This document shows, piece by piece, positions 1-6,166 of a stretch of 10,134 bases of DNA (within the stretch, counting starts at the first letter, position 1; each line of letters begins with the position of its first letter). The position numbers and the translations under genes are program-made. The notes beneath the pieces were generated by a model that did not search any database, was not told the DNA's origin, and worked only from the letters and a program-made list of their open reading frames with translations. Location of the stretch: contig JAGDMY010000031.1 in assembly GCA_017860765.1 (NCBI GenBank), positions 1 through 10,134 of the forward strand. The letters run 5' to 3'. Source of the stretch: Chloroflexota bacterium. Lineage in GTDB: Bacteria > Chloroflexota > Dehalococcoidia > Dehalococcoidales > UBA3254.

Positions 1-1
1 C

Positions 2-145
2 CAATTGCGTTATCTGCAGACTTTAACCGAAATTGCTTCCGAGAAAGCCAGCACGATAGTTTTCCCGTTACCTATAGAGCTATTCAAGGCTTTTGCCCCG
101 AAATTGCCTGTTGCCGTGGATGAAAAACCGGCTAAGAAGGAATAA
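2..145 (+). CDS. C-terminal end of a slipin/stomatin-like (SPFH/band 7) protein, partial
   Basis: An open frame enters from the left edge and ends at TAA 143-145, giving the last 47 residues of a protein. The visible tail contains [14 protein letters not shown] followed by [11 protein letters not shown]. This closely resembles the end of the conserved SPFH region of bacterial slipins, membrane-anchored stomatin homologues that form oligomeric rings at the membrane. The final dozen residues are charged (DEKPAKKE), as is common for the free C-terminus of this family. The N-terminal membrane segment and most of the SPFH domain lie outside the window, so the assignment rests on the short tail only. 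A strong terminator follows about 30 bases after the stop, so this gene ends its transcription unit. Other SPFH-family members are possible. Confidence 0.7.
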   Translation, partial: QLRYLQTLTEIASEKASTIVFPLPIELFKAFAPKLPVAVDEKPAKKE

Positions 146-173
146 GCGGTCTAGCCGGTAAATTGAAATAAGC

Positions 174-233
174 GGGCCTGGCCCAGACTAACTCTCAGGG
201 GAAAACCCCTGATAACTGGGCTGGCCCCTTTTT
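174..233 (+). terminator. Intrinsic terminator after the slipin-like gene
   Basis: A two-tier stem is visible. The inner stem is CAGGGG (196-201), loop AAAA, CCCCTG (206-211). The outer stem pairs GGGCC (174-178) and GCCCAG (181-186) with CTGGGC (216-221) and GGCCC (223-227). It is followed by TTTTT (229-233). The GC-rich stem plus U-tract sits just downstream of the stop at 145 and before the next promoter. Confidence 0.85.
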
Positions 234-247
234 CTCAAGTTACGGGT

Positions 248-276
248 TTGCCATAAGGGAGTCCCTCATTTATAAT
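248..276 (+). promoter_or_regulatory. Sigma-70-type promoter of the small ORF at 305
   Basis: A -35 box TTGCCA (248-253, five of six consensus bases) is separated by 17 bases from a perfect -10 box TATAAT (271-276). The predicted start near 283 leaves a short leader with ribosome site AGGAG (293-297) seven bases before the ATG at 305. It starts a new transcription unit after the terminator at 174-233. Confidence 0.75.
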
Positions 277-304
277 ATCCTTAACATTCATAAGGAGATA
301 TGAG

Positions 305-478
305 ATGGCGGGGGCACCCAAATTGAGGATTAAAAAATTCTTTGGCAGCTCGACTATAGAGGAGATGGTTCTTAACCTGGATGAAGCCAGAGGGTATCTG
401 AACTATTTCTGGCAGCCGGACCAGGCCAAACACACTGTGCCAAAGACCGCTACAAGGATCGGGCTTTTATTGAGATAG
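305..478 (+). CDS. Small hypothetical protein, probably frameshifted
   Basis: ATG 305 lies seven bases after AGGAG and behind a near-consensus promoter, so translation is well supported. The frame gives 57 residues, starting MAGAPKLRIKKFFG and continuing IEEMVLNLDEARGYLNYFWQPDQ, a charged soluble protein with no signal peptide or membrane segment. I do not recognise its family. After about residue 47 the character changes to TATRIGLLLR and stops at 478. From the G at 445 the overlapping frame instead reads DRYKDRAFIEIGLFL and runs to TAA at 523-525, which looks more like real protein. Adding back one base around 443-446 would fuse the two into about 73 residues. The gene may therefore be a recent pseudogene, contain a sequencing error, or simply be a short protein as read. 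Strong expression signals remain in place. Confidence 0.5.
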   Translation: MAGAPKLRIKKFFGSSTIEEMVLNLDEARGYLNYFWQPDQAKHTVPKTATRIGLLLR

Positions 479-592
479 GGCTTTTTCTTTCTAATGATGG
501 CCAGAAGTCCATCTGGCCGAAATAAGACTTTCGATACCACTGGGCTTTTAAAAGCTTAAGCTAAATTTTTCACACAATTCCCTCGCCGCAAA

Positions 593-622
593 TCGCCATA
601 GCCTCCATTCCAATGTTATAAT
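593..622 (+). promoter_or_regulatory. Promoter of pcrA, predicted to give a leaderless transcript
   Basis: A perfect -10 box TATAAT (617-622) has a weaker -35 box TCGCCA (593-598, four of six) 18 bases upstream. The expected transcription start, about seven bases after the -10 box, coincides with the A of the pcrA ATG at 629. No Shine-Dalgarno sequence lies between the box and the ATG. Confidence 0.6.
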
Positions 623-628
623 AGACTG

Positions 629-2815
629 ATGGATGTTTTGGTCGATCTTAACGCGGGGCAAAGGGAAGCAGTAGAGACTATCGAGGGCCCCGTTCTTATC
701 CTGGCCGGGCCCGGCAGCGGAAAGACCCGGGTTATTACTCACCGGGTGGCCTACCTGATCAAGACCTGCGGAATAAATCCTCACCGCATCATGGCGGTCA
801 CTTTCACCAATAAGGCAGCCAGGGAGATGACGGAGAGGCTGCAGGTCCTGGTCAGCAGAGCGGTAGGCAATCTTACTCTGGGCACCTTCCACGCTATCTG
901 CGCACGCATTCTGCGCCGCGAAGGCAAAGCTGCTGGCATTAACCCGGGTTTTATTATCTATGATGAGGATGACCAGCTGGAGTTGATCAAACGGGCCCTC
1001 CAGACGTTGAACCTCGATCCCAAAAAGTTTGTTCCCAGGGCCATTCTCTCGGCGATTTCTGCCTCAAAAAGCCGTATGTTAACACCGCAGGACTGTGCCC
1101 TCGGCAGCCGCAGCTATTTTGATGAGGTGGTCGGGCGGGTGTACGAGCGGTACCAGCAACTGCTCAACGAAAGTCAGGCTTTGGATTTCGATGATTTGCT
1201 TATGCGCACCGTTTTCCTTTTTCGCAATTATCCGGATATTCTGGCGAAATACCAGGAGAGGTATATCCATGTTATGGTAGACGAGTTTCAAGATACTAAC
1301 CTGGTTCAATATGAACTGATAAAGCAGATAGCGGGGAAATATCGCAACATCTGCGTGGTGGGTGATCCTGACCAATCAATTTACTCCTGGCGGTTCGCGG
1401 ACCTGCGAAACATTCTTAATTTTGAAAAGGACTTCCCGGATGCCAAGGTAGTTTACCTGGAGCAAAACTACCGCTCTACTCAGAGGATACTGGAAACAGC
1501 TTCCCATCTCATCAAGGCTAATCAACAGCGCAAATATAAAGAGTTATGGACTAATAATGAACTTGGCGAGCGAACGAGTCTCATCGAGACCTATACCGAA
1601 CAGGAGGAGGCCCAGTTCGTCGTTCAGGAAATCCAGCGCCTGGTAGATGCCGGAGAGGCTAAGCTGGGAGACTGCGCAGTTATGTACCGTACCAACGCCC
1701 AGTCCCGGGTTATTGAGGAGGCTTTCGTACGCTACGGAGTGCCTTATAAGCTGGTGGCCGGGACCCGTTTTTATGAAAGGCGGGAAATTAAAGATATCAT
1801 CAGCTATCTGCGGCTCGTCCAAAATCCTTATGACAGCGTCAGCTTGATGCGGATTGTCAATGTACCCGGCAGGGGCATTGGCCAACACAGCCTCGATGAG
1901 CTGGCTAATTGGGCTGCCTCTCAGAGTATTTCTCAATACCAGGCTTTGCAGCGACTCGCCGGCCCGGATTTAGAGTCAGCTCATTTGCCTTTCAGTTCCC
2001 GGATTGCCAAAACGTTGGGCAATTTTGGCAGTTTACTCAAGGAATTGATAGCTCAAAGCCTGGAAATGAACCTGGTAGACTTTTTCGATTTTCTGGTGAC
2101 CAGGTCAGGGTATAAGGATTTTATCCTGGGCGAAGAGAATGGTGACGAGCGGTGGGACAATGTCATGGAACTGCGCACGGTGGCGGAAGGATACCGCGAC
2201 CTGGCACCCGCCGAGGGTTTAGGCTCTTTTTTGGAGGGCGTGGCCCTGGTATCTGATGTGGACGATTTGAAAGAGACGGTGGATAAAGTCACCCTGATAA
2301 CCCTGCATCAGGCTAAGGGTTTGGAGTTCGGAGTTGTCTTTATTGTGGGGGCAGAGGAAGGCCTTTTGCCGCATTTTAGGTCTATGGATGATGCTTTGCA
2401 GATCGAAGAAGAGCGCCGGCTGGCCTATGTCGGGATAACCCGGGCCAAGCGCAAAGTTTATTTGGTCCATGCTTTCCGGCGCAACTTGATGGGGCGCAGT
2501 ACTGTCAATAAAGCCTCCCGCTTTTTAGGGGATATTCCCGCGAATCTGATTTCAGGCGGAGAGGTCTGGCAAGCCGCCGAAAGCACTTTGGGCTCGGATA
2601 TCGCAATGGCAAAACCAAAAGCCCCGGAAGTCCCCTCCCAGGCGCCTTCTCCCGAGGTAAAATCCGGCGATCGGGTCAGGCACGCTCAATTCGGGGAAGG
2701 AGTTGTTGTCAGCAGTGTTTCCAGAGGAGATGACAGCGAATTGGTAGTCGCCTTCAGCGGAGCCGGGGTCAAGAAATTGCTGCTCAGTTTCGCCAAACTG
2801 GAGAAGATACACTGA
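629..2815 (+). CDS. pcrA: ATP-dependent 3'-5' DNA helicase PcrA/UvrD (superfamily 1)
   Basis: This 728-residue protein has the full set of UvrD/PcrA/Rep motifs: Walker A GPGSGKT (27-33), motif Ia TFTNKAAREM (58-67), TLGTFHA (83-89), Walker B VDEFQDTN (217-224), motif III GDPDQSIYSWR (245-255), motif IV QNYRST (279-284), motif V TLHQAKGLEF (558-567) and motif VI RRLAYVGITRAKR (596-608). The C-terminal piece VKSGDRVRHAQFGEGVV (677-693) is the Tudor-like module that in PcrA/UvrD contacts RNA polymerase. Family members unwind DNA in nucleotide excision repair, replication restart and removal of RecA or stalled polymerase. The ATG at 629 is the first usable start: the frame is closed by TAG at 599 and no ATG, GTG or TTG lies between. 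There is no ribosome site, consistent with a leaderless mRNA. The next gene follows after 28 bases and is probably co-transcribed. Motif III has SWRFAD where many PcrA proteins have RWRGAD. Confidence 0.96.
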   Translation: MDVLVDLNAGQREAVETIEGPVLILAGPGSGKTRVITHRVAYLIKTCGINPHRIMAVTFTNKAAREMTERLQVLVSRAVGNLTLGTFHAICARILRREGKAAGINPGFIIYDEDDQLELIKRALQTLNLDPKKFVPRAILSAISASKSRMLTPQDCALGSRSYFDEVVGRVYERYQQLLNESQALDFDDLLMRTVFLFRNYPDILAKYQERYIHVMVDEFQDTNLVQYELIKQIAGKYRNICVVGDPDQSIYSWRFADLRNILNFEKDFPDAKVVYLEQNYRSTQRILETASHLIKANQQRKYKELWTNNELGERTSLIETYTEQEEAQFVVQEIQRLVDAGEAKLGDCAVMYRTNAQSRVIEEAFVRYGVPYKLVAGTRFYERREIKDIISYLRLVQNPYDSVSLMRIVNVPGRGIGQHSLDELANWAASQSISQYQALQRLAGPDLESAHLPFSSRIAKTLGNFGSLLKELIAQSLEMNLVDFFDFLVTRSGYKDFILGEENGDERWDNVMELRTVAEGYRDLAPAEGLGSFLEGVALVSDVDDLKETVDKVTLITLHQAKGLEFGVVFIVGAEEGLLPHFRSMDDALQIEEERRLAYVGITRAKRKVYLVHAFRRNLMGRSTVNKASRFLGDIPANLISGGEVWQAAESTLGSDIAMAKPKAPEVPSQAPSPEVKSGDRVRHAQFGEGVVVSSVSRGDDSELVVAFSGAGVKKLLLSFAKLEKIH

Positions 2816-2843
2816 TACCTGGCTATGATAACGAGGTAAAAAG

Positions 2844-3410
2844 ATGAATATTGTAGCAATCGTCGGCAGTCCACGCAAAAATGGCAATACGGAGCAGTTG
2901 GCGAGCTATACCCTTAAGTCCATCGCTGAAGAGGGGATGGATACGGAGATAATCTCCCTGGCGGGCAAGGAAATCAAACCCTGCAATGCCTGCATGTCCT
3001 GTAAAGAGACAGGTCAATGCTCAATTGAGGATGACTTACCTCCAATCTACCAGAAGATGAAAACGGCGGATGGTATTATTCTGGCTTCACCGGTTTATTA
3101 TGGTTCCTGCACCGCCCTGCTCAAGGCGCTTATGGAGAGGACCGGCCATACGTCACGCTTCGATGGCAATCCTTTTCAAGGGAAGGTGGGTGGACCTCTG
3201 GTAGTGGCGCGTCGGGCAGGCCAAAATTTTACGGTCTCCCAGATTAATTTCTGGTTTTACATCCTGGGGATGGTGGTCCCCGGTTCAACCTACTGGAACA
3301 TCGCCTTCGGGCGGGAAAAAGATGAAGTAATGCAGGATGAAGAAGCTCTGAAAACGGCCTGGAACTTCGGCAAAAATTTGGCTTTGGTTCTTAAGAAGTT
3401 GCACAGTTAA
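2844..3410 (+). CDS. Iron-sulfur flavoprotein / NADPH-dependent FMN reductase family
   Basis: This 188-residue protein has a flavodoxin-like fold. The N-terminal strand MNIVAIVGSPRKNGNT (1-16) carries the FMN phosphate-binding loop, and SPVYYG (82-87) is the second FMN-contacting loop. Between them is a compact cysteine cluster, C47, C50, C53 and C59 (CX2CX2CX5C), the pattern that holds a [4Fe-4S] cluster in archaeal and anaerobic-bacterial iron-sulfur flavoproteins. Such proteins pass single electrons between ferredoxin-like donors and acceptors and are linked to oxidative-stress or redox balance in anaerobes. The physiological partner is not visible here. The start ATG has GAGGT (2833-2837) six bases upstream. 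The gene lies 28 bases after pcrA on the same strand, so the two are likely co-transcribed although functionally unrelated. No convincing terminator follows. It should be cytoplasmic, since no signal peptide is seen. Confidence 0.88.
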   Translation: MNIVAIVGSPRKNGNTEQLASYTLKSIAEEGMDTEIISLAGKEIKPCNACMSCKETGQCSIEDDLPPIYQKMKTADGIILASPVYYGSCTALLKALMERTGHTSRFDGNPFQGKVGGPLVVARRAGQNFTVSQINFWFYILGMVVPGSTYWNIAFGREKDEVMQDEEALKTAWNFGKNLALVLKKLHS

Positions 3411-3548
3411 GAAGCAATATTTCTCCGCGACCTAACTTAATGTGGTGTTGTTCGTTATTAAAGATAGAAGCCACCTGGATGAGGGGCTTAATGTGCTGGG
3501 TTGAAAATACAAAGTTTTACGGATAAGAAAATACGGTCTTCTACGTAA

Positions 3549-3576
3549 TTAACTTTGTGCGGAAAGGCGGTATAAT
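3549..3576 (+). promoter_or_regulatory. Promoter of the 40-residue Cys/His protein gene
   Basis: A perfect -10 box TATAAT (3571-3576) is preceded, after 16 bases, by TTAACT (3549-3554, four of six consensus bases). The predicted start near 3583 leaves a short leader carrying AAGGAGG (3591-3597). Confidence 0.6.
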
Positions 3577-3604
3577 ATAGTTAGGTTGAGAAGGAGGAGT
3601 AGCG

Positions 3605-3727
3605 ATGTGGAGGTTTAAATATCTGGTCTGTCTGATTTCTAAACATGTCTGGATTGGTTCGCTATACCGGTACTGCCTGCGCTGCGGCAAGCTAGAAATT
3701 GAACACGCGCCTGATTGCTTGCGCTGA
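3605..3727 (+). CDS. 40-residue Cys/His small protein (putative zinc ribbon)
   Basis: ATG 3605 lies seven bases after a perfect AAGGAGG, behind a TATAAT promoter and ahead of an intrinsic terminator, so this looks like a real single-gene unit. The product begins MWRFKYLVCLISKHVW and contains YCLRCGK. Candidate metal ligands are C9, H14, C24, C27 and C38. The arrangement of a short N-terminal C/H pair followed by CxxCG resembles tiny zinc-binding proteins seen in many bacteria and phages (for example the DUF1660-like type), but that link is from memory and is weak. The tryptophans and aromatics near the N-terminus might favour membrane or protein contact, but no clear transmembrane helix is present. 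Function unknown. It is too short for many gene finders and could be missed in annotation. Confidence 0.65.
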   Translation: MWRFKYLVCLISKHVWIGSLYRYCLRCGKLEIEHAPDCLR

Positions 3728-3765
3728 TTCCAGGTTATTCTCAAAATAACTCGAGATAACATATA

Positions 3766-3796
3766 GGGGGGGAATTTTCCCTCCCTTTTTGTTTTT
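3766..3796 (+). terminator. Intrinsic terminator after the 40-residue protein gene
   Basis: GGGGGGG (3766-3772) pairs with CCCTCCC (3779-3785), with one G-U pair, around the loop AATTTT. It is followed by TTTTTGTTTTT (3786-3796). It lies 38 bases after the stop at 3727 and before the next promoter. Confidence 0.8.
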
Positions 3797-3825
3797 ATTA
3801 ATAACCCCCACTGGGCAAACCTGAA

Positions 3826-3854
3826 TTGACTTTTAGCTCTTTTAATGATAGATT
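3826..3854 (+). promoter_or_regulatory. Promoter of the VOC-family gene
   Basis: TTGACT (3826-3831, five of six) and TAGATT (3849-3854, four of six) are separated by 17 bases. The predicted start near 3861 lies downstream of an in-frame ATG at 3845, so that ATG would not be transcribed. This supports the GTG start at 3905. Confidence 0.5.
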
Positions 3855-3904
3855 GGCAGCAAATATTCCCGGCGTTGTTTTTAAGATTAAGAGGAGGTAG
3901 AGCT

Positions 3905-4273
3905 GTGCCGAAATATAAATATGACCATGTCCATTTAGTGAGCCCTGCTCCGGAAAAAACTGCAGAATTCTATGCCAGGACCTTCGGGGCAGCGGTCGGT
4001 AAAACCATGAACTTTCCCAATGGCATGCAATTGGTGCCCGTTGACCTGAAGGGCTCGCGTATTCTGATAAGCAACGCCGGTTCACTGCCGGGTGTTAACG
4101 GACTAGAGCATTTCGGGGTGTCTACGGATAATATCGACGACGCGGCCAAGGAACTAAAAGCCCAGGGGGTGAAATTTCAATTGGATATTACCCAGTTAGC
4201 CCCCGGGGTAAGGATAGCTTTCATCTGGGCTCCCGAAAAGGTCTTAATTGAGCTGGTGGAAGATAAAAGCTAG
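3905..4273 (+). CDS. Glyoxalase/bleomycin-resistance (VOC) superfamily protein
   Basis: From the GTG at 3905 the product is 122 residues, the usual size of a single-module vicinal-oxygen-chelate protein with two paired beta-alpha-beta-beta-beta units. The opening YDHVHLVSPAPEKTAEFY (6-23) is the classic first strand and helix. Candidate metal ligands are H8, H69 (in GLEHFGVS) and E116 (in LIELVE). Family members include glyoxalase I, methylmalonyl-CoA epimerase, dioxygenases and antibiotic-binding proteins. The short length and generic motifs do not separate these. An epimerase-like role would suit the CoA genes to the right, but that is only inference. GTG was chosen because GAGGAGGT (3891-3898) sits six bases before it. 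The in-frame ATG at 3845 lies inside the likely promoter and adds 20 residues unlike the family. It converges on yajC with a seven-base gap. Confidence 0.85.
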   Translation: MPKYKYDHVHLVSPAPEKTAEFYARTFGAAVGKTMNFPNGMQLVPVDLKGSRILISNAGSLPGVNGLEHFGVSTDNIDDAAKELKAQGVKFQLDITQLAPGVRIAFIWAPEKVLIELVEDKS

Positions 4274-4280
4274 TCAGGAC

Positions 4281-4658
4281 TTAGCGCGTTCCATCCGGTG
4301 AGCGCTTGACCATTAAACCTTGCTTGCTGACTCTTATTTTAGCCCCGGATTCAACCTTGATTACCAGAGAATCCTCGGCGATGCTTTCTATTTCACCATA
4401 GATTCCGCCGGCGGCTATCACGCGGTCGCCGGGCTTGAGATTAGCCATCAGTTGCTGCTGCTCTTTGCGGCGCTTGTTTTGCGGTCTGATGATAAAGAGA
4501 TAGAATAAAACGATAAGGATAACAACCATTATCACAGCCGTCCAGTTGAAGCCCCCGCTCTGATCTCCGGACTGCGCTAGAGTGCAGGCGTTCAGCATCA
4601 TCAATCCAGCCAGCAACCCCGCCAGTAGACCAAAGGTAAATATTTTATTCCGCAGCAC
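4281..4658 (-). CDS. yajC: Preprotein translocase subunit YajC, with a lipoprotein-like leader
   Basis: YajC is the small accessory subunit that joins SecD/SecF to the SecYEG protein-export channel. From GTG 4658 the product is 125 residues. WTAVIMVVILIVLFYLFII (39-57) is the single membrane helix, followed by RPQNKRRKEQQQLM (58-71) and the soluble domain LKPGDRVIAAGGIYGEIESI (74-93), all typical of YajC. Unusually, a second hydrophobic stretch precedes it: MLRNK, then IFTFGLLAGLLAGLMMLNAC ending at C25. This looks like a signal peptide, possibly of lipoprotein type, although N at -2 of the lipobox is atypical. The start was chosen because GGAGG (complement of 4665-4669) lies six bases upstream. 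An upstream TTG at 4703 has no ribosome site. secD and secF are not next to it. A possible -10 box, TATAGT (complement of 4692-4697), lacks a good -35 box. Confidence 0.92.
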   Translation of the reverse strand: MLRNKIFTFGLLAGLLAGLMMLNACTLAQSGDQSGGFNWTAVIMVVILIVLFYLFIIRPQNKRRKEQQQLMANLKPGDRVIAAGGIYGEIESIAEDSLVIKVESGAKIRVSKQGLMVKRSPDGTR

Positions 4659-4821
4659 CTTTTTCCTCCATGTTATTTGATGTGTAGGCAGACTATACAA
4701 CAAACAAAACTTTCCTTAGATCATGGAACAGTTCCAATCCAGTATAAAGAGCTCAGACTCTGAAGGCAAGTATACTCACCTCCTCCTACTGCCAGCCGCC
4801 CCGGAGAACCTATCGGGCGAA

Positions 4822-5871
4822 CTAGAGGTTTCCCAGGACCCGGAAGATGCGATTGCTTTTGGGTTTATGCTGGGAGAGGATTATTTCACCGCCATCATAG
4901 GGTTGGGAAAACAGAAGGGGGGCGTTGTTGATGAGGAATTCTTTCATCAATTTGGACGATCTAAGAAAGCGTTTTTCCGGGACTTGAACCGGGGTGGGCA
5001 ATCCCTGAAAGCGGTTGATCCTGGCATCGGACCTGTTCTGGCACACCAGGTCCAACCAGCTGTGAAACTTGAATGTAGACCTGGCAACTTCGGCAGGAGT
5101 CCTGCCGTTTAAAGCTTCTTGAATGCTAAAGTAGTTATAGTGTACCAGCCAGCCGTCCAACACCATCTGGGCGTTGACTTCGAGCTTCAACCGGCTCAGG
5201 ACTTTGTTGCGGGCCCTAAGCATATTATGCCAGTATTCAGCCAGCCGGCCAAAGCCAGGCCTGGTCTCGGAAGAAATATTAAAGATATGAGATACCTCTC
5301 CTCCATAGGCTAACTCGATTCCGGGCGCATAACCCTTCCAATCACCGGTGAAGATGCGTTCGGGGGTCTTGCCAGCTTTGTTGCTGGCGGCTCGCATAAC
5401 AAACGCGATATCGTCGATAGCGCGGCCGTAGGATAGCCTGGTAGCTAACAGGAATTTGGTCTCCATGTCGATGATATCAATTACCCAAAAACTCCTGCCG
5501 GACACTTTTACCGGGTTTTCACTGGCCAGCCAGGTGTCACCCACTCTTATGCTGGTCTTCCCGGCTTCAGCAATGGCCAGCCGGGAAAATCGGTTTACCC
5601 ATTTATCAATCGAAGCTTTGGTCACGAAGCTTCCACAAAGATGGTACATGACTTCAGGAATCGAATTTAGGCTCCGTCCCTCATAATAAGCTCCGACAGC
5701 AGTGGCCACCCGCTCATAGGGTATTCTCATGCCCGGCAGGGCGTTATTATCCGCAAATTTATGCCGGCAGTCCTTGCATTTCCACCTTTGAATGCCTTTG
5801 TAACGCCCGAAACGAATTACATTTTCGGAACCGCATATTTTACAGGTCACTGTCTCCAGGATAATTTTCAA
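4822..5871 (-). CDS. DDE transposase with N-terminal zinc ribbon (IS1/IS6-like)
   Basis: From TTG 5871 the product has 349 residues. The N-terminus holds a zinc ribbon, C10-x2-C13 and C32-x2-C35 (CKICG and CKDCRHKF), like the InsA-type DNA-binding region, followed by a helix-turn-helix-like stretch. The catalytic core matches DDE integrase folds: D112 (in RVGDTWL), D177 (in FTGDWKGY) and E212 (in RLAEYWHN), with D and E 35 positions apart, as in D,D(35)E enzymes. About 85 further residues follow the core. All three acidic residues are present and no frameshift is seen, so it may be active. The start is uncertain: the frame extends to TTG 5922, but GGGAAAGGGAAAG precedes 5871 and places the first Cys near the N-terminus. 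A minus-strand promoter is visible at 5962-5990. Terminal inverted repeats and target duplications could not be recognised, so the ends of the element are unknown. Confidence 0.82.
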   Translation of the reverse strand: MKIILETVTCKICGSENVIRFGRYKGIQRWKCKDCRHKFADNNALPGMRIPYERVATAVGAYYEGRSLNSIPEVMYHLCGSFVTKASIDKWVNRFSRLAIAEAGKTSIRVGDTWLASENPVKVSGRSFWVIDIIDMETKFLLATRLSYGRAIDDIAFVMRAASNKAGKTPERIFTGDWKGYAPGIELAYGGEVSHIFNISSETRPGFGRLAEYWHNMLRARNKVLSRLKLEVNAQMVLDGWLVHYNYFSIQEALNGRTPAEVARSTFKFHSWLDLVCQNRSDARINRFQGLPTPVQVPEKRFLRSSKLMKEFLINNAPLLFSQPYDGGEIILSQHKPKSNRIFRVLGNL

Positions 5872-5961
5872 GGCTTTCCCTTTCCCTCTGCCTGAAGCCG
5901 GGATTAAAGAAGGCAGCGTCAATAATACCCGGCACAGCCAGACTCAACCCGATCAATTGAG

Positions 5962-5990
5962 ATTGTACTACCCGGGTTCCCGGATTTCAA
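5962..5990 (-). promoter_or_regulatory. Promoter of the transposase gene
   Basis: On the minus strand TTGAAA (complement of 5985-5990, five of six) and TACAAT (complement of 5962-5967, five of six) are spaced by 17 bases. The spacer contains the GC-rich palindrome-like CCGGGAACCCGGG (complement of 5970-5982). The predicted start lies near 5955, upstream of both candidate transposase starts. The -35 box is 15 bases from the inverted half-site at 6006-6020. Confidence 0.65.
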
Positions 5991-6005
5991 ATTTAAAGTC
6001 CGAAG

Positions 6006-6074
6006 TGTCTATTTTTGGTTACTGGCGACACAATTCTGAGATGAAAAATGCATTTTAACAACCTAAAGTAGACA
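6006..6074. promoter_or_regulatory. Paired inverted 15-bp half-sites between divergent promoters (element A)
   Basis: TGTCTATTTTTGGTT (6006-6020) and its inverted partner AACCTAAAGTAGACA (6060-6074) agree at 13 of 15 positions when one is reverse-complemented. They are separated by 39 bases. The right half-site lies 17 bases before the TTGACA of the caiB-type gene, and the left one 15 bases from the transposase -35 box. A related pair at 8707-8775 has the same spacing, which argues for a regulator binding site rather than chance. The gap contains a perfect 12-bp palindrome, AAAATGCATTTT (6045-6056). The regulator is not identifiable in this window. Confidence 0.6.
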
Positions 6075-6091
6075 TAAATAATAATTCCGTA

Positions 6092-6119
6092 TTGACAGAA
6101 TAGCCTGGAGGAGTATATT
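6092..6119 (+). promoter_or_regulatory. Promoter of the CaiB/BaiF-type gene
   Basis: A perfect -35 box TTGACA (6092-6097) is followed after 16 bases by TATATT (6114-6119, five of six). The predicted start near 6126 gives a leader of about 40 bases containing GGGAGGAG (6152-6159) before the ATG at 6167. An imperfect inverted repeat, ATTCCG-6-CAGAAT (6084-6101), overlaps the -35 box. Confidence 0.75.
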
Positions 6120-6166
6120 TTCAGAATAACCGCATCTAGAGCTTTTTAATCGGGAGGAGAACGAAT

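Noticed and set aside
499..518. Hairpin GGCCAGA-6-TCTGGCC as a terminator of the small ORF
   Set aside because: The stem is good but no U-tract follows, and it would lie inside the frame-restored gene.
3845..3904. In-frame ATG extension of the VOC-family gene
   Set aside because: The ATG lies within the likely promoter and has no ribosome site, and the 20 extra residues do not resemble the family. The GTG at 3905 has GAGGAGGT at ideal spacing.
4725..4735. Small palindrome GGAACAGTTCC upstream of yajC
   Set aside because: Only five base pairs with a one-base centre; too short and isolated to assign as an operator or terminator.
4723..5112. 129-residue plus-strand ORF opposite the transposase
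   Set aside because: It is antisense to the well-supported transposase gene and has no promoter or ribosome site.
4754..5945. Direct repeat CAGACTC (4754-4760 and 5939-5945) flanking the transposase, as a target-site duplication
   Set aside because: Seven-base matches are expected by chance between flanks of this length, and no inverted repeats lie just inside them.
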